The notes under the pieces are model-generated. The model was not told the DNA's origin. It worked only from the letters and a program-made list of their open reading frames with translations, and did not search any database. A DNA stretch of 64,000 bases from JBBROS01 sp965260995 (GTDB lineage: Bacteria > Pseudomonadota > Alphaproteobacteria > Acetobacterales > Acetobacteraceae): assembly GCA_965260995.1 (NCBI GenBank), contig CBDHCD010000003.1, forward strand, positions 186,001 to 250,000, given 5' to 3'. Below, piece after piece: positions 27,668 to 36,629 of the stretch. Numbering within the stretch: position 1 is the first letter of the stretch; each line of letters begins with the position of its first letter. Position numbers and translations under genes: made by a program.

Positions 27668-28963
27668 CTACCGCGTCGCCGGAGCGATTTTCTCGATCAA
27701 GTGGCGGTTGTCGCGCGCCTCGCTTCTGTCCTCGTAGGCCGCCTTGGCGGCCCGGCCGACGGTGACGCTGGCCGAGTTGAAGTCCGGCTGGACCGTGCCT
27801 TGGAAACGGTTGGCGTGGTCCCAGTGAATCGCGCCGTCGAACTGCGGGCCGGGGCCTCGCGGCGGCGCGGGGCCGGTGACGCCGGCGTCGCGGGCGACGT
27901 AGAGGTCGAGGCCGGACACCGCGTACTGGCCGGCTTTGACGCGCAGGCCCGGCCGCCACGCCTGATACCCCGCCCGTTGCACCAGCACGCCGACCTGCTG
28001 CGTCCGCCCGTCCTGGTCGTCGTCGAGCGTCACGCCCGTCACCGTGTTGTGCTGGGCGACGCCGCCGAAGCCTTGCAGGAACGCGACGCCGCCGTGCCAG
28101 GCGTTTCGCTTCTGGAACTGCTGGTTGTTGTTCCTGAACAGGCCGCCGTCCAGCGTGTTGCCGGACCCGTAGAACGCGATGCCGTTGCCGGCGCAGTTCT
28201 CGCCGGTCAGGTCGCGGAGCGTGTTGCCGCTGCCGGTGATGGAGTAGCAGTTGTCCCCGGTGTGCCGGGCGACGCTGTCGGTGAGGGTGTTGCCGTGGGT
28301 CTGGTAGGTCATGCCGACGAGCTCGAGGCCGCCGTGGTCGGTGCGGAGCCGGGTCAGGTGGTTGCCGTGTGAGCCGTCCGTCAGGATGACGCCGAAGCCG
28401 GCTTGGCCTTCGAGCGTCGCGCCGTCGACGGTGTTGCCGAAGCTGGCCTTCATGGTGACGCCGTGCGCGCGGCTGCCGAGGACGGTGAGGTCCTTGATGA
28501 CGATGCCGTTCGCGCCGTCGAGCAGGACGACGCCGTTGGCCGGGCGGAGGAGGCGGACGCCCTCGATGCGGCCGTCGTGGGAGCCGGCCAGGCGGATGGC
28601 CGGGCCGCCCGCGACGCCGGAGCCGTCCACCGTCAGGCGGGCGATGCGGAACCCCGATGAGCGGGCGTCGCCCGAGAACGCCGTGGCGGACGCCGTGAGC
28701 TTGAGCGTGGGGGCGTTCTCCCCGGCCAGGTTGAGGCCGGGCCTGATGGCGACCGGCCTCGACAGCATGCAGGTGGCGTCGCGAGGCTCGGCCGAGAGAA
28801 CGACGTGGCGGCCGGGGCCGCCGGCCGCGGCGGCGAGGGCGGCGGTGACGTCCGTGCCGGGTTGGCACCGGACGACGGCAGCCGTCGCGACGGGCTGCGC
28901 GGTGGCCGCGAGCAGGGCAGGGGCCAGCAGGGACGCGAGCGCGAGGAGGAGCCTCATCGCCAC
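27668..28963 (-). CDS. right-handed parallel beta-helix repeat protein, secreted
   Basis: The 431-residue protein has a signal peptide (about 1-29) and a run of short beta-strand repeats with GN/GG turns (GNTVDGATL, GNHLTRL, GNTLTDSV, GNTLRDLTGENC, GNGIAF, GNTLDGGLFRNN), the pattern of pectin-lyase-fold or NosD-like proteins. Polysaccharide binding or cleavage is the common role, but no catalytic residues can be assigned. The neighbouring polysaccharide pyruvyl transferase on the same strand, 22 nt upstream, suggests a role in exopolysaccharide modification. It converges on the metal pump with 16 nt between the stops. Confidence 0.82.
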   Translation of the reverse strand: MAMRLLLALASLLAPALLAATAQPVATAAVVRCQPGTDVTAALAAAAGGPGRHVVLSAEPRDATCMLSRPVAIRPGLNLAGENAPTLKLTASATAFSGDARSSGFRIARLTVDGSGVAGGPAIRLAGSHDGRIEGVRLLRPANGVVLLDGANGIVIKDLTVLGSRAHGVTMKASFGNTVDGATLEGQAGFGVILTDGSHGNHLTRLRTDHGGLELVGMTYQTHGNTLTDSVARHTGDNCYSITGSGNTLRDLTGENCAGNGIAFYGSGNTLDGGLFRNNNQQFQKRNAWHGGVAFLQGFGGVAQHNTVTGVTLDDDQDGRTQQVGVLVQRAGYQAWRPGLRVKAGQYAVSGLDLYVARDAGVTGPAPPRGPGPQFDGAIHWDHANRFQGTVQPDFNSASVTVGRAAKAAYEDRSEARDNRHLIEKIAPATR

Positions 28964-28985
28964 GGCCGTCGCGCGAGACTCGCCG

Positions 28986-30206
28986 TTACGACCCGGCCGC
29001 GATCCGGCTCAGGAAAGTCGCCGGCTCCAGGTGGTTCGACCTGAGGAACTCCAGGTACTTGGACGCGGCGGCGCACCGGTGCCGGTCGTAGGCGACGGGG
29101 TCGAACTTGATCAGCTTCTTCAGGTTGGCGCGGGTCAGCGGCCCGTTCAGCGCCGCCGCTTCGACGTGGGGGACGCCGGTGTTCTCGCACAGCTCGCGGG
29201 TGCGGGAGTCGATCGTGACCGTGATGCCCATCGTCTCGGCCTGCAGGGCGAGGGCGACGCCGTGGTAGCGGCTGCCGATCGTCAGGTCGTAGCGGCGCAG
29301 CTCGTCCATCCAGGCCGGCACGTCGTAGAACGAGCGGACGTAGGTGCGGCACCACGTCCTGAACTCCTCGGCGCTGTAATGGGGGACGGCGTGGTCGTGC
29401 ACCGCCCGCAAGGCTTGCGGCTCGACGTCGTCGAACAGGCCGCGGGAGATCTTGACCATCTCGGCCATTGACTGGACCACGTACTGCCCCGGCGCGACCG
29501 GGTCCATCATCAGGGCGATGAGCTGGTGCTCGATCGTGCGCGTGTTGAGCCAAGCCTGGTGGCCGGCGGCGACCGAGATGGCGCGGGGCAGCGCCGAGCG
29601 CGACCAGCTCGTGTGAATTTTCTGTCCCAGGCCGGGCGCCTGGTTGATGAAGTACGACGGGCAGCCGCCCGCGATGCTGCCGGTGAAGCCGAGCTTGTCG
29701 AGCTGGCCGCTGGTGTAAGCGCCGCGGGTGTAGATGTTGGAGGAGGACGAGCCGTTGGCTTGGGCGATGGTCCCCGCCCACCGCCGGGTGCCTTCGGTGA
29801 GCTCGATGTCGCGGTCGTAGCTGTCGGCCTGGGCGCCGAGGCCGATGGCCACGATCGGCAGCCCCGACTTGGCCAGGTTGTCGGCCATCGCGCCGTAGTC
29901 GGTGTGGCGGCCGAGCTGGTTCGCGCATGGGATGACGACGATGTCCGCCGCCGCCTGCAGGGTCGCGGCCGGGGTGCTCCAGCCGAAGAAGCTGACCGGG
30001 TTCCTGATCTGGTTGGCGATCGCGTAAACGAAGGCGAGGTTGCCGTTGTTGTGGCCGATGCCGTTGTAAAGGTAGTCGAAGCTGGCGTTCGAGTAGAGGC
30101 CGAGCTCCGGGAACTTCCACAGGATCGCGACGCGGGCCGGTTTCGCCGCCGGCGTCACCGTGATCGGACGCGCCAAGGTGGGTGTCGCGAGCAAGTCCTC
30201 GACCAT
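28986..30206 (-). CDS. polysaccharide pyruvyl transferase family protein
   Basis: The 406-residue cytoplasmic enzyme is of the family that adds pyruvate ketals to surface polysaccharides. Visible features are the NxGNLAFVYAIANQI start of a nucleotide-binding-like region, GLGAQADSYDRDIELTEGTRRW, the GCPSYFINQAPGLG segment and the C-terminal DLTIGSRYHGVALALQAETMGI, which is the strongest family signature. A TATAC-rich stretch lies on its upstream side near 30250 and could be a promoter. It probably forms a two-gene unit with the beta-helix protein. Confidence 0.85.
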   Translation of the reverse strand: MVEDLLATPTLARPITVTPAAKPARVAILWKFPELGLYSNASFDYLYNGIGHNNGNLAFVYAIANQIRNPVSFFGWSTPAATLQAAADIVVIPCANQLGRHTDYGAMADNLAKSGLPIVAIGLGAQADSYDRDIELTEGTRRWAGTIAQANGSSSSNIYTRGAYTSGQLDKLGFTGSIAGGCPSYFINQAPGLGQKIHTSWSRSALPRAISVAAGHQAWLNTRTIEHQLIALMMDPVAPGQYVVQSMAEMVKISRGLFDDVEPQALRAVHDHAVPHYSAEEFRTWCRTYVRSFYDVPAWMDELRRYDLTIGSRYHGVALALQAETMGITVTIDSRTRELCENTGVPHVEAAALNGPLTRANLKKLIKFDPVAYDRHRCAAASKYLEFLRSNHLEPATFLSRIAAGS

Positions 30207-30353
30207 GTCTCGATCCTGCTACCGTTTTGGTTGATCGTTTCGCTAGGTCGTATACCATCACGCGTGGATCGGCGATACGGTAAACTACCGGGAGGTGCAG
30301 ACGTCACCTGTCGGATGAAGCTCGCGAACGAACGCCGCCGAAGCCGGGGTGCT

Positions 30354-30863
30354 CTAAGGTTCGCCCGGCTTGGTTGCGGGCCGCGGTTGGTCCAGCCGGT
30401 TGGCGGCGAGCAGGACGCGCAAGCCGGCCAGCATCGCGGCCGGCGGCGGCGGGCAGCCCGGGATGGCGAGATCGACCGGCACCGCCGCCCCGGCCCCGCC
30501 CGCGACCGGGCCGCTGCCGGCGAACGCGCCGCCGTCGATCGCGCAATCGCCCACCGCCACGACCCAGCGCGGTACGGCCATGGCGGCCAGGGCGCGGCGC
30601 ACCGGGTCGACCAGCACCCGGGTCATCGCGCCCGTGACCAGCAGCACGTCGGCGTCGTGCGGCGCGTCGCGCACGCTGACGCCGAACTGCGCCAGGCCGT
30701 AAGCCGCGCCGCGCAGCATCGCCAGCTCCAGCGCGCAGCCGCCGCAATCCCCGGTCGCGACCGGGAACACCGCCAGGCTGCGCCCCAGCCGCCGCCGCCC
30801 ATCCGCCTCGAGCCGGGCGGCGAGCAGCGCGGCCAGGTCGGGGTCGACCGGCGGCGGCGTCAT
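30354..30863 (-). CDS. NuoB/HyfI-like [4Fe-4S] small subunit of a hydrogenase-4-related complex
   Basis: The 169-residue protein matches the NiFe-hydrogenase small subunit/NuoB family. Four cysteines in the right order could bind the proximal [4Fe-4S] cluster: CGGC (two), GDCAIDGG and IPGCPPPP. The CxxC form is the hydrogenase type, not the CC pair of NuoB. Start ATG 30863 overlaps the stop of the large-subunit gene (ATGA). It is the last of four coupled genes. Because the partner large subunit has no metal-site cysteines, this cluster may serve electron transfer to something other than a NiFe centre. Confidence 0.82.
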   Translation of the reverse strand: MTPPPVDPDLAALLAARLEADGRRRLGRSLAVFPVATGDCGGCALELAMLRGAAYGLAQFGVSVRDAPHDADVLLVTGAMTRVLVDPVRRALAAMAVPRWVVAVGDCAIDGGAFAGSGPVAGGAGAAVPVDLAIPGCPPPPAAMLAGLRVLLAANRLDQPRPATKPGEP

Positions 30864-32269
30864 AGCTCCATCCCGGCCAAGTGCAGGCCGAACGATGCCG
30901 CCACGGCCGGCAGCGCGTCCGGATCCTGCCCGGCCGCGGCGCGCTCGAAGGCGGGGAGGTGCGACCAGGCCGGGTCGATGGCGAAGCTGGCGGCGACCAC
31001 CCCGCCCGCCAGGCGCACCCAATGCCACACCCGCCCCTGCGGCCCGGCGGCGACGCCCAGGCCTTCCGCCGTCGCGTGTGGCAGGGCGGCCATCGTCGGC
31101 CCGTCCGGCGCCGCGGACAGCGCAGTCAACGCCGCTTGCACGTCCTGCGCCATGGCCGCCAGCCGCAGCCCCAGCCGCGCGGCCACGTCCCCGGCGGTGT
31201 CGAGGGGCGCGCCGGGTTCCGCCGGGTCAGGGCGGGCGGAGGCGCGGCCGACGACGCCGGCGGGGGCCAGGCGATGCGCGGCCTCGGGCGGCAGCGCGCC
31301 GAGCCCGGCTGGCCAGCGCGCACGCGGCCACGGCACCGCCAGCAGCGCCGCCCGCAGCCCAACCAGGTCGGCGGCGCGGCACTCGGCCTGCACTCCGCCG
31401 GGCTGCACCGCGTCGAGCATCAGCCGGTGCCCGAACGCCCTGGCGCAAGCGGCCAGCAGCGCCTCACGCGCCGCGAGCAGGCGGCGCGGCGGGCGGCCCA
31501 GCGCCTCGGCCGTGGCCTGGATGTCGTGCAGCGCCATCGCCACCCGCTCCACCGCCAGCATCATCGAGCGCAGCGCCTCGGCCCGGGGCGGCGCCGGGGT
31601 GGCGAGCGCCGCCTCGACGGCGCGGGCGAACGCCGTGCCATGCGCGACGGCCGCCGCGCCGTTGAGCCGGGCGACGAAGCGCGCGGCCCGCGGCGGCGAC
31701 TTGCCGCGCATCAGCCCCAGCACGCCGCGATGCGCGTAGCCCAGCCGCGCCTCGGCCGCCCGCACGGCCCCGTCTTCCACGCTCACCCGCCAGTGGCCAG
31801 GCCCCGCCGGCACCGGCGGCAGCGGGCCGAGCCGGAACGCCTCGCCGGGCCCGCCCAGCATCTCGGGACGTTCGGCCGCGCCGGCGTTCGGGGCTGGGCG
31901 CTCGGAGAGCGGGTGCAGCAGCGGCCACGCGCCGTGATCGAGCCAGGGCCTCGTGTCGGCCGCGTTGGCCGCCTGGTGCCCCCAGAGGTCGGATACCATG
32001 CGTTCGAACAGCGTGGCCCCCGGCCGGGCTGGCGACAGCGCGGCGTACAGCCCGGCCTCGACCGGCGTGGAGGCGATCACCGGCCCCCCGGCCTGGAGCA
32101 AGGCATGAACCTGCACCGTGTCCGCCCAGAGCGCCACGAGCGACATCGAGGGTTCCGCCGCCAGCGCCTCCGCCATCGCGGACCATGCCGCCGGCGCGAG
32201 CACGAAGCGCGGCCAGGGGCGGCAGTCGGCCGGCGCCCCGGCGCGGACCAGGTCATCGACGCCTATCAC
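30860..32269 (-). CDS. HyfG/NuoCD-like large subunit lacking NiFe ligands
   Basis: This 469-residue protein fuses a NuoC-like N-terminal domain (about 25-120, ending near SDLWGHQAANAADTRPWL) to a NuoD/hydrogenase-large-subunit-like domain (about 190-469). The family motif LGYAHRGVLGLM is present. However, the position of the first nickel-binding motif RxCGxCxxxH reads RLNGAAAVAHGTAF, and no C-terminal CxxC exists; the protein ends HLAGMEL. It therefore cannot hold a NiFe site and resembles energy-converting-hydrogenase-related (Ehr) subunits. GTG 32269 is the start, in a GTGA overlap with the HyfC-like gene. Partner or substrate is unknown. Confidence 0.8.
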   Translation of the reverse strand: MIGVDDLVRAGAPADCRPWPRFVLAPAAWSAMAEALAAEPSMSLVALWADTVQVHALLQAGGPVIASTPVEAGLYAALSPARPGATLFERMVSDLWGHQAANAADTRPWLDHGAWPLLHPLSERPAPNAGAAERPEMLGGPGEAFRLGPLPPVPAGPGHWRVSVEDGAVRAAEARLGYAHRGVLGLMRGKSPPRAARFVARLNGAAAVAHGTAFARAVEAALATPAPPRAEALRSMMLAVERVAMALHDIQATAEALGRPPRRLLAAREALLAACARAFGHRLMLDAVQPGGVQAECRAADLVGLRAALLAVPWPRARWPAGLGALPPEAAHRLAPAGVVGRASARPDPAEPGAPLDTAGDVAARLGLRLAAMAQDVQAALTALSAAPDGPTMAALPHATAEGLGVAAGPQGRVWHWVRLAGGVVAASFAIDPAWSHLPAFERAAAGQDPDALPAVAASFGLHLAGMEL

Positions 32270-33123
32270 GCCGCGCCTTGCGCCCCGGCCACCACCACGC
32301 TGATCAGCGCCAGCAGGGCCGCCCCGGCCAGCGTCAGCCGCGGCGCGCCGAGCACGGCCACGGCGACGCCGAGCACGCCCACCTTCATCACCCAGGCGAC
32401 GAGGCCGACGCTCCAGGCGAGCGCGCCCGAGCCCGTCGGCGCCAGCCCGAACGGCAGCGCCACCGCCGCCGCCAGCGACAGCCCGGTCAGCACCCGAAGC
32501 TGCCCCGCGACCGTCGCCAGCGCCGCGTCCCGCCCCGACCATCCGGCCCGCGCCGCGTGCTCCGCCGTCGTCACGCCCAGGACCGCCAACCCCGCCATCG
32601 CGGCCCCGAGACGGGTGCCCGGGCCGCCGTCCCGGATCGTGGCCGCCGCGGCACCGAGGTTGGTGCCGCCCGACAGCAGCGACACGGCGAACCCGGCCAG
32701 CAGCAGAACGGGCGCGGCCCCGAGCCGCGCCGCCATCGCCTGGCCCGAGGCGAAGGCCAGCGGTCCCGACCCGGCCTCGTGCGCGGCCAGGGCCGGCGCG
32801 GCGCGGGACAGCGCGAGCAGGCCAGCCACCACAACGAAGTCGGCGGCCCCGGCGGTCGCCAGGCCCGAGGTGAAGGACGGGACGAGCAGGGCCGCCGCCA
32901 TCGCCGACGCCAAGCTGAGCGCGACCGTGGCCGGGACCGACGCGCCGCCTGGCCGGGCGGTCGTTTTGCGCCAGGCGCGGCGGAGGTCGTGCCAGGGCTG
33001 TGACAGCGGCGGCGCGGGCTGGCCCGCCCGGAGCGCGGCGGCCCGGCGCATCAGCCCGTCGAGCGCCGGGGCCGCGACCGCGAGCAGCGCCGCGTGCAGC
33101 AGCAGCGCCAGCCAGCCCGTCAC
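32266..33123 (-). CDS. HyfC/HycD/NuoH-like membrane subunit
   Basis: The 285-residue protein has about eight hydrophobic segments and the HycD/NuoH-type cytoplasmic loop GQPAPPLSQPWHDLRRAWRK (about 34-53). The charged loop that carries conserved acidic residues in NuoH and HycD is poorly kept here (VTTAEHAARAGWSGRD). It normally anchors the soluble subunits and forms the quinone or proton path at the membrane interface. It starts with GTG 33123 in a GTGA overlap with the antiporter-like gene and ends in a GTGA overlap with the large subunit. Confidence 0.8.
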   Translation of the reverse strand: MTGWLALLLHAALLAVAAPALDGLMRRAAALRAGQPAPPLSQPWHDLRRAWRKTTARPGGASVPATVALSLASAMAAALLVPSFTSGLATAGAADFVVVAGLLALSRAAPALAAHEAGSGPLAFASGQAMAARLGAAPVLLLAGFAVSLLSGGTNLGAAAATIRDGGPGTRLGAAMAGLAVLGVTTAEHAARAGWSGRDAALATVAGQLRVLTGLSLAAAVALPFGLAPTGSGALAWSVGLVAWVMKVGVLGVAVAVLGAPRLTLAGAALLALISVVVAGAQGAA

Positions 33124-34781
33124 CGCGCCGCCCAGCCGATGGCGAACGCCAGCCCCGCGGCGAGCACGGCCAGCGCCCCCGCGCCCCGATCGACCCGCAC
33201 GACCCACCACGCCGGGCGGCGCGGCAACGGCCAGGTCGCGTGGCTCTCGCCGCCGGGCAGGCCGCCCTGCCAGGGCGCGGCGCTCTCCGCCGGGGTCCGC
33301 GCCAACGCCGCGGCGGCGGCCAGCGCGATCCCCAGCAGCGCGGCGAGCGCGGGCGCTGCGTAGCCCGGCGCGTCGGCCGCGGCCGCGAGGCCGAACCATC
33401 CGCCGCCCGCCGCCTCCACGCCGGTCAGCAGGCGCGCGCCGGGCTGGACGAGGGCGAGGAAGGGGCCGGGCCACAAGCCCGCCAGCAACGCAGCACCGCC
33501 GAGCGCCGCCAACCCCGCCCGCGCGGCGCGCTCGGGATCGGCCGCCGCCGCCGCCGCGGCCGTCCGCGGCGCACCGAGCAGGGCCACGCCCCCGAGCCGG
33601 ACCGCCGCCACCGCCAGCAGCGCCGCCACCAGGCCGAGCGCCGACACCACGCCCGCGACCAGCAGCAGGCCGGGCACGCCGAGGCGTCCGGCGCCGAACA
33701 GTCCCTGCAGCACCATCCAGAACCCGGCGAACCCGGCCGAGAGCGGCACCGCCGCCATCGACAGCAGCGCCGTCAGCAGCGCCAGCGCCGTTATCGGCAT
33801 CCGGCGCAGCAGACCGCCGGCCCGGTCCAGCGCATCGCCGCCCGCCATCGTCCGCATCGCCCCGGCGCACAGCGTCAGCAGCCCGCCCCACAGCGCCCAG
33901 GCCAGCAAGTGCAGCAGCGCCCCGGCGACCGCCAGCGCGGCCAACGGCGGCAGGTCCGCCCCGCGCGCCAGCAGCGCGGCGCCCAGCCCGGCCGCCGCCA
34001 CGCCCTGCGCCGCTGCCGCCGCGCCGGCCGCGGCCTGGCCCAAACTGTCCGCCGCCGCGGCCCGCCGCGCCCCGTGGATCGCGCAGGCCGCGCCCAGCAG
34101 CAGCACCGGCACGCCCCACCATACCGGCGTGACCCGGCCCGAGAGGTCGAGCAGCAGCCGCGTCCCGACGTAAAGGCTGGCCAAGCCGCCGACCTCGTTC
34201 GGCAGCACGCGCGGCAGCAGCGCCACGGCACCCAAGGCCGCCGCCAGCACGGCCGCGCCGCGCCACCCGTCCACGACGCCGGCCCGCATCGCGGCGAAGC
34301 CGGCCGCGCCGCCGCCCAGCGCCAGCAAGGCGACCGCGAGGCAGAGCAGCATCACCAGCGTCTCGGCCCGGCCCGCGCGCAGCGCCCGCGGCAGCCGGGC
34401 ATCGAACGGGCGCGCTCCGGACCCTGCCGCCGCCGCCATCGCCAGCGCGAGCGCGAGCGCGAGGCCGTCCGCCGCCAGCATGGCCAGGGCCAGCCCCCCG
34501 GCCGCCACCGGCGCGCGCCAGCCCGGCGGTTGCGACCCGGTTCCGGCCCAGGCCGTGAGCAGCAACGCCGCCAGCGTCAGCCCGGACAAGCCGTCGACCG
34601 CGACCGTGACGCCGAACGGCATCGACGCCGGGCCGCCCAGCAACGCCGCGAGCGCCGCCGCCAGTCCTGCGAGGCAGGCGACGGCGGCCAGGCCCGGCTG
34701 CCAGCGCGGCACGACCAGCGCGACTGGCCCCAAAGCCAGCAGCCCGAGCCCGGCGCCCAGCAGGACGGCGAGCGCGATCAA
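33120..34781 (-). CDS. HyfB/NuoL-like antiporter subunit, divergent, lysine-free
   Basis: The 553-residue protein has about 14 to 16 hydrophobic segments and aligns by pattern with the proton-conducting membrane transporter family (HyfB, NuoL/M/N, MrpA). The central lysine region, usually K-x-x-x-x-P-x-H-x-W-L-P, is replaced by LLPRVLPNEVGGLASLY, and the protein contains no lysine at all. The conserved helix-5 glutamate is also not recognisable. Proton pumping by the canonical mechanism is therefore doubtful. The start is TTG 34781, 6 nt after the binding-protein stop and without a clear ribosome binding site. Confidence 0.75.
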   Translation of the reverse strand: MIALAVLLGAGLGLLALGPVALVVPRWQPGLAAVACLAGLAAALAALLGGPASMPFGVTVAVDGLSGLTLAALLLTAWAGTGSQPPGWRAPVAAGGLALAMLAADGLALALALAMAAAAGSGARPFDARLPRALRAGRAETLVMLLCLAVALLALGGGAAGFAAMRAGVVDGWRGAAVLAAALGAVALLPRVLPNEVGGLASLYVGTRLLLDLSGRVTPVWWGVPVLLLGAACAIHGARRAAAADSLGQAAAGAAAAAQGVAAAGLGAALLARGADLPPLAALAVAGALLHLLAWALWGGLLTLCAGAMRTMAGGDALDRAGGLLRRMPITALALLTALLSMAAVPLSAGFAGFWMVLQGLFGAGRLGVPGLLLVAGVVSALGLVAALLAVAAVRLGGVALLGAPRTAAAAAAADPERAARAGLAALGGAALLAGLWPGPFLALVQPGARLLTGVEAAGGGWFGLAAAADAPGYAAPALAALLGIALAAAAALARTPAESAAPWQGGLPGGESHATWPLPRRPAWWVVRVDRGAGALAVLAAGLAFAIGWAAR

Positions 34782-34787
34782 GCGCGC

Positions 34788-35801
34788 TCAGTCGCCGTCG
34801 CGGACGAGATCGGGGAAGAACAGCTCCCCGATCGTGGCCGGGGCCTGCCTGAGGCTGCCGACCTCGGCCATGAACCGCGCCGTCTTCAGCACCTTGGCCG
34901 GCCGCAGCGTGTAGGCGTAGTCCTGGTGGTCGATGATCCGCAGGATGTCCTCGACGCCGTTCTTGGTGTCGTTGGCCATCTCCAGGTAAAGCTGCGCCGC
35001 CCGCCGCTTGTCCCCGTTGACCCACTCGATCGCCTCGGCCAATCCGTCGGCGAAGGCGCGGAACGTCTTGGGGTTGGCGTCGCGGAACCGCGTGCTGGCC
35101 ACCAGCACGAGCGCGGTCGCCGGGCCACCGAGGATGTCGTAGTTGGTCGTGACCAGGTGCACGCCCGGCAGCTTGATCTCCTGCTCGTAGAACGGCGACG
35201 AGCTGAAATGGGCGTTCACGCCGGCGGCGCCACTGATCAGCGCCTGGGCCGCGTCCGGGTGCGACAGGCTCACGGTCCACGGGTCGAAATGCTGGTAGTT
35301 GTCCATGCCGTACAGCTCGGACGCCAGCATCTGCAGCATGATGGCCTGGGTGGAGATCTTGACCGACGGCACGGCGATGCGGTCCTTGGCGGAGAAGTCC
35401 CGCGGCGTCCTCACGTCCGGGTCGCGGCTGATCAGGTAGAGCGGGTAGGTGGTGATCGCCGAGACGCCGCGGATGCCGACGTTGCCGCGGGTCTTCTCCC
35501 ACAGCGTCGCCAGCGACGGCGCGCCCTGGGCGGCGAACTGGATCGCGCCCGAGATCAGCCCGTCGTTCAGCACGCTCGGCCCCGCCACCTGGCGCCAATC
35601 CACCTTAAGCCCCGGCAGCCCGGCCGCCTTGGCGTGCTTGTCCGCCAGCCCCTGCCGCTCCATCACCAGCAGCGGCAGCACGCTGACGCCGTACTGCTTG
35701 GCGGCGACGATCTCGGCCATCTCCGCCCGCGCCGGCAGGGCGGCGAACGGGGCGGCGAACAACACGGCGAGCAGGGGGGCGAGAGTGAGCAGGGCGCGCA
35801 T
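34788..35801 (-). CDS. ABC transporter substrate-binding protein, NitT/TauT type (orphan)
   Basis: The 337-residue protein has a signal peptide ending about residue 26 (ARA|E) and the periplasmic-binding pattern of the nitrate/taurine/aliphatic sulfonate group (YGVSVLPLLVMERQGLADKHAKAAGL, DGLISGAIQFAAQGAPSLATLW, RTPRDFSAKDRIAVPS). No cognate ATPase or permease gene lies in the window. It is flanked within 10 nt by an aldo/keto reductase gene upstream and by the hydrogenase-related genes downstream, all on one strand. The ligand is unknown. Confidence 0.85.
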   Translation of the reverse strand: MRALLTLAPLLAVLFAAPFAALPARAEMAEIVAAKQYGVSVLPLLVMERQGLADKHAKAAGLPGLKVDWRQVAGPSVLNDGLISGAIQFAAQGAPSLATLWEKTRGNVGIRGVSAITTYPLYLISRDPDVRTPRDFSAKDRIAVPSVKISTQAIMLQMLASELYGMDNYQHFDPWTVSLSHPDAAQALISGAAGVNAHFSSSPFYEQEIKLPGVHLVTTNYDILGGPATALVLVASTRFRDANPKTFRAFADGLAEAIEWVNGDKRRAAQLYLEMANDTKNGVEDILRIIDHQDYAYTLRPAKVLKTARFMAEVGSLRQAPATIGELFFPDLVRDGD

Positions 35802-35810
35802 GGCAAGCTC

Positions 35811-36629
35811 CTAAAGGATGTCGAGCGGCTGCTTGCGGCTGGGCGGCGGGTGCGCCGCGTCCAGCACGGCGTGGTCCTCGGGGGTGAGGCGCAGCGCGGC
35901 GGCGGCGGCGTTCTGGCGCACGTGGGCCGGGTCGGCGGCCTTGGGGATGCTGACGACCCCCGGTTGCAAGGTCCAGGCGACCGCCACCTGCGCCGGCGTC
36001 GCGCCGTGCCGCTCGGCGACTGTCTTGAGCGCGGGCGAGCGCAGCAGTTGCCCGGCCTGGCCGACCGGCGAGTAGGCCATCACCGGGACCTGCCGCTCCC
36101 GGCACCACGGCAGCAGGTCGTGCTCGATGCCGCGGCTGCCGAGGTTATAGAGCACCTGGTCGGCGGCGCAGCCGGGAGGCAGCTCCTGCATGTCGTCGGT
36201 GTCGAAGTTGCTCACCCCCCAGGCGCGGATGTGCCCGGCCTCCACCAGGCGCTCGAACGCGTCCACCGTTTCGCCCAACGGCGTGCCGCCGCGCCAGTGC
36301 AGCAGGTAAAAGTCGAGGTGGTCGGTGCCGAGGCGTTTCAGGCTGCGCGCGCAGGCGTCCGGCAGGCTGGTCCGCCCGGCGTTCTGCGGGTAGGCCTTGC
36401 TGACCAGGCAGACCCGGTCCCGCTGCCCGGCGATGGCCTGGGCAACGACTTCCTCCGAGCCGCCGTCCGCGTACATCTCGGCGGTGTCGATCAGCGTCAT
36501 GCCGAGGTCGATCCCGAGCCGCAGCGCGTCCGCTTCGGCCGCGCGGTCCGCGCCGCGCTCGCCGAGGCGCCAGGTGCCCTGGCCCAGTCGCGGCATCTGT
36601 CGCGGCATCTGTCGCGGCACCTCAGGCAT
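35811..36629 (-). CDS. aldo/keto reductase
   Basis: The 272-residue NAD(P)H-dependent oxidoreductase shows the catalytic residues Asp and Tyr in DTAEMYADGG, Lys in CLVSKAYPQN and His in FYLLHWRGGTPL. The WGVSNFDTDDM motif and the C-terminal cofactor segment SIPKAADPAHVRQN are also present. Length is normal for short AKR family 5-type members. Its N terminus carries a 12-bp duplication (RQMPRQMPR). It overlaps the dipeptidase gene by 8 nt, consistent with one transcript. Confidence 0.92.
   Translation of the reverse strand: MPEVPRQMPRQMPRLGQGTWRLGERGADRAAEADALRLGIDLGMTLIDTAEMYADGGSEEVVAQAIAGQRDRVCLVSKAYPQNAGRTSLPDACARSLKRLGTDHLDFYLLHWRGGTPLGETVDAFERLVEAGHIRAWGVSNFDTDDMQELPPGCAADQVLYNLGSRGIEHDLLPWCRERQVPVMAYSPVGQAGQLLRSPALKTVAERHGATPAQVAVAWTLQPGVVSIPKAADPAHVRQNAAAAALRLTPEDHAVLDAAHPPPSRKQPLDIL

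Noticed and set aside
30354..34781. Functional NiFe hydrogenase-4 or formate hydrogenlyase
   Set aside because: The large subunit has no cysteine pairs for NiFe, no maturation genes are present and HyfE/HyfF are missing.
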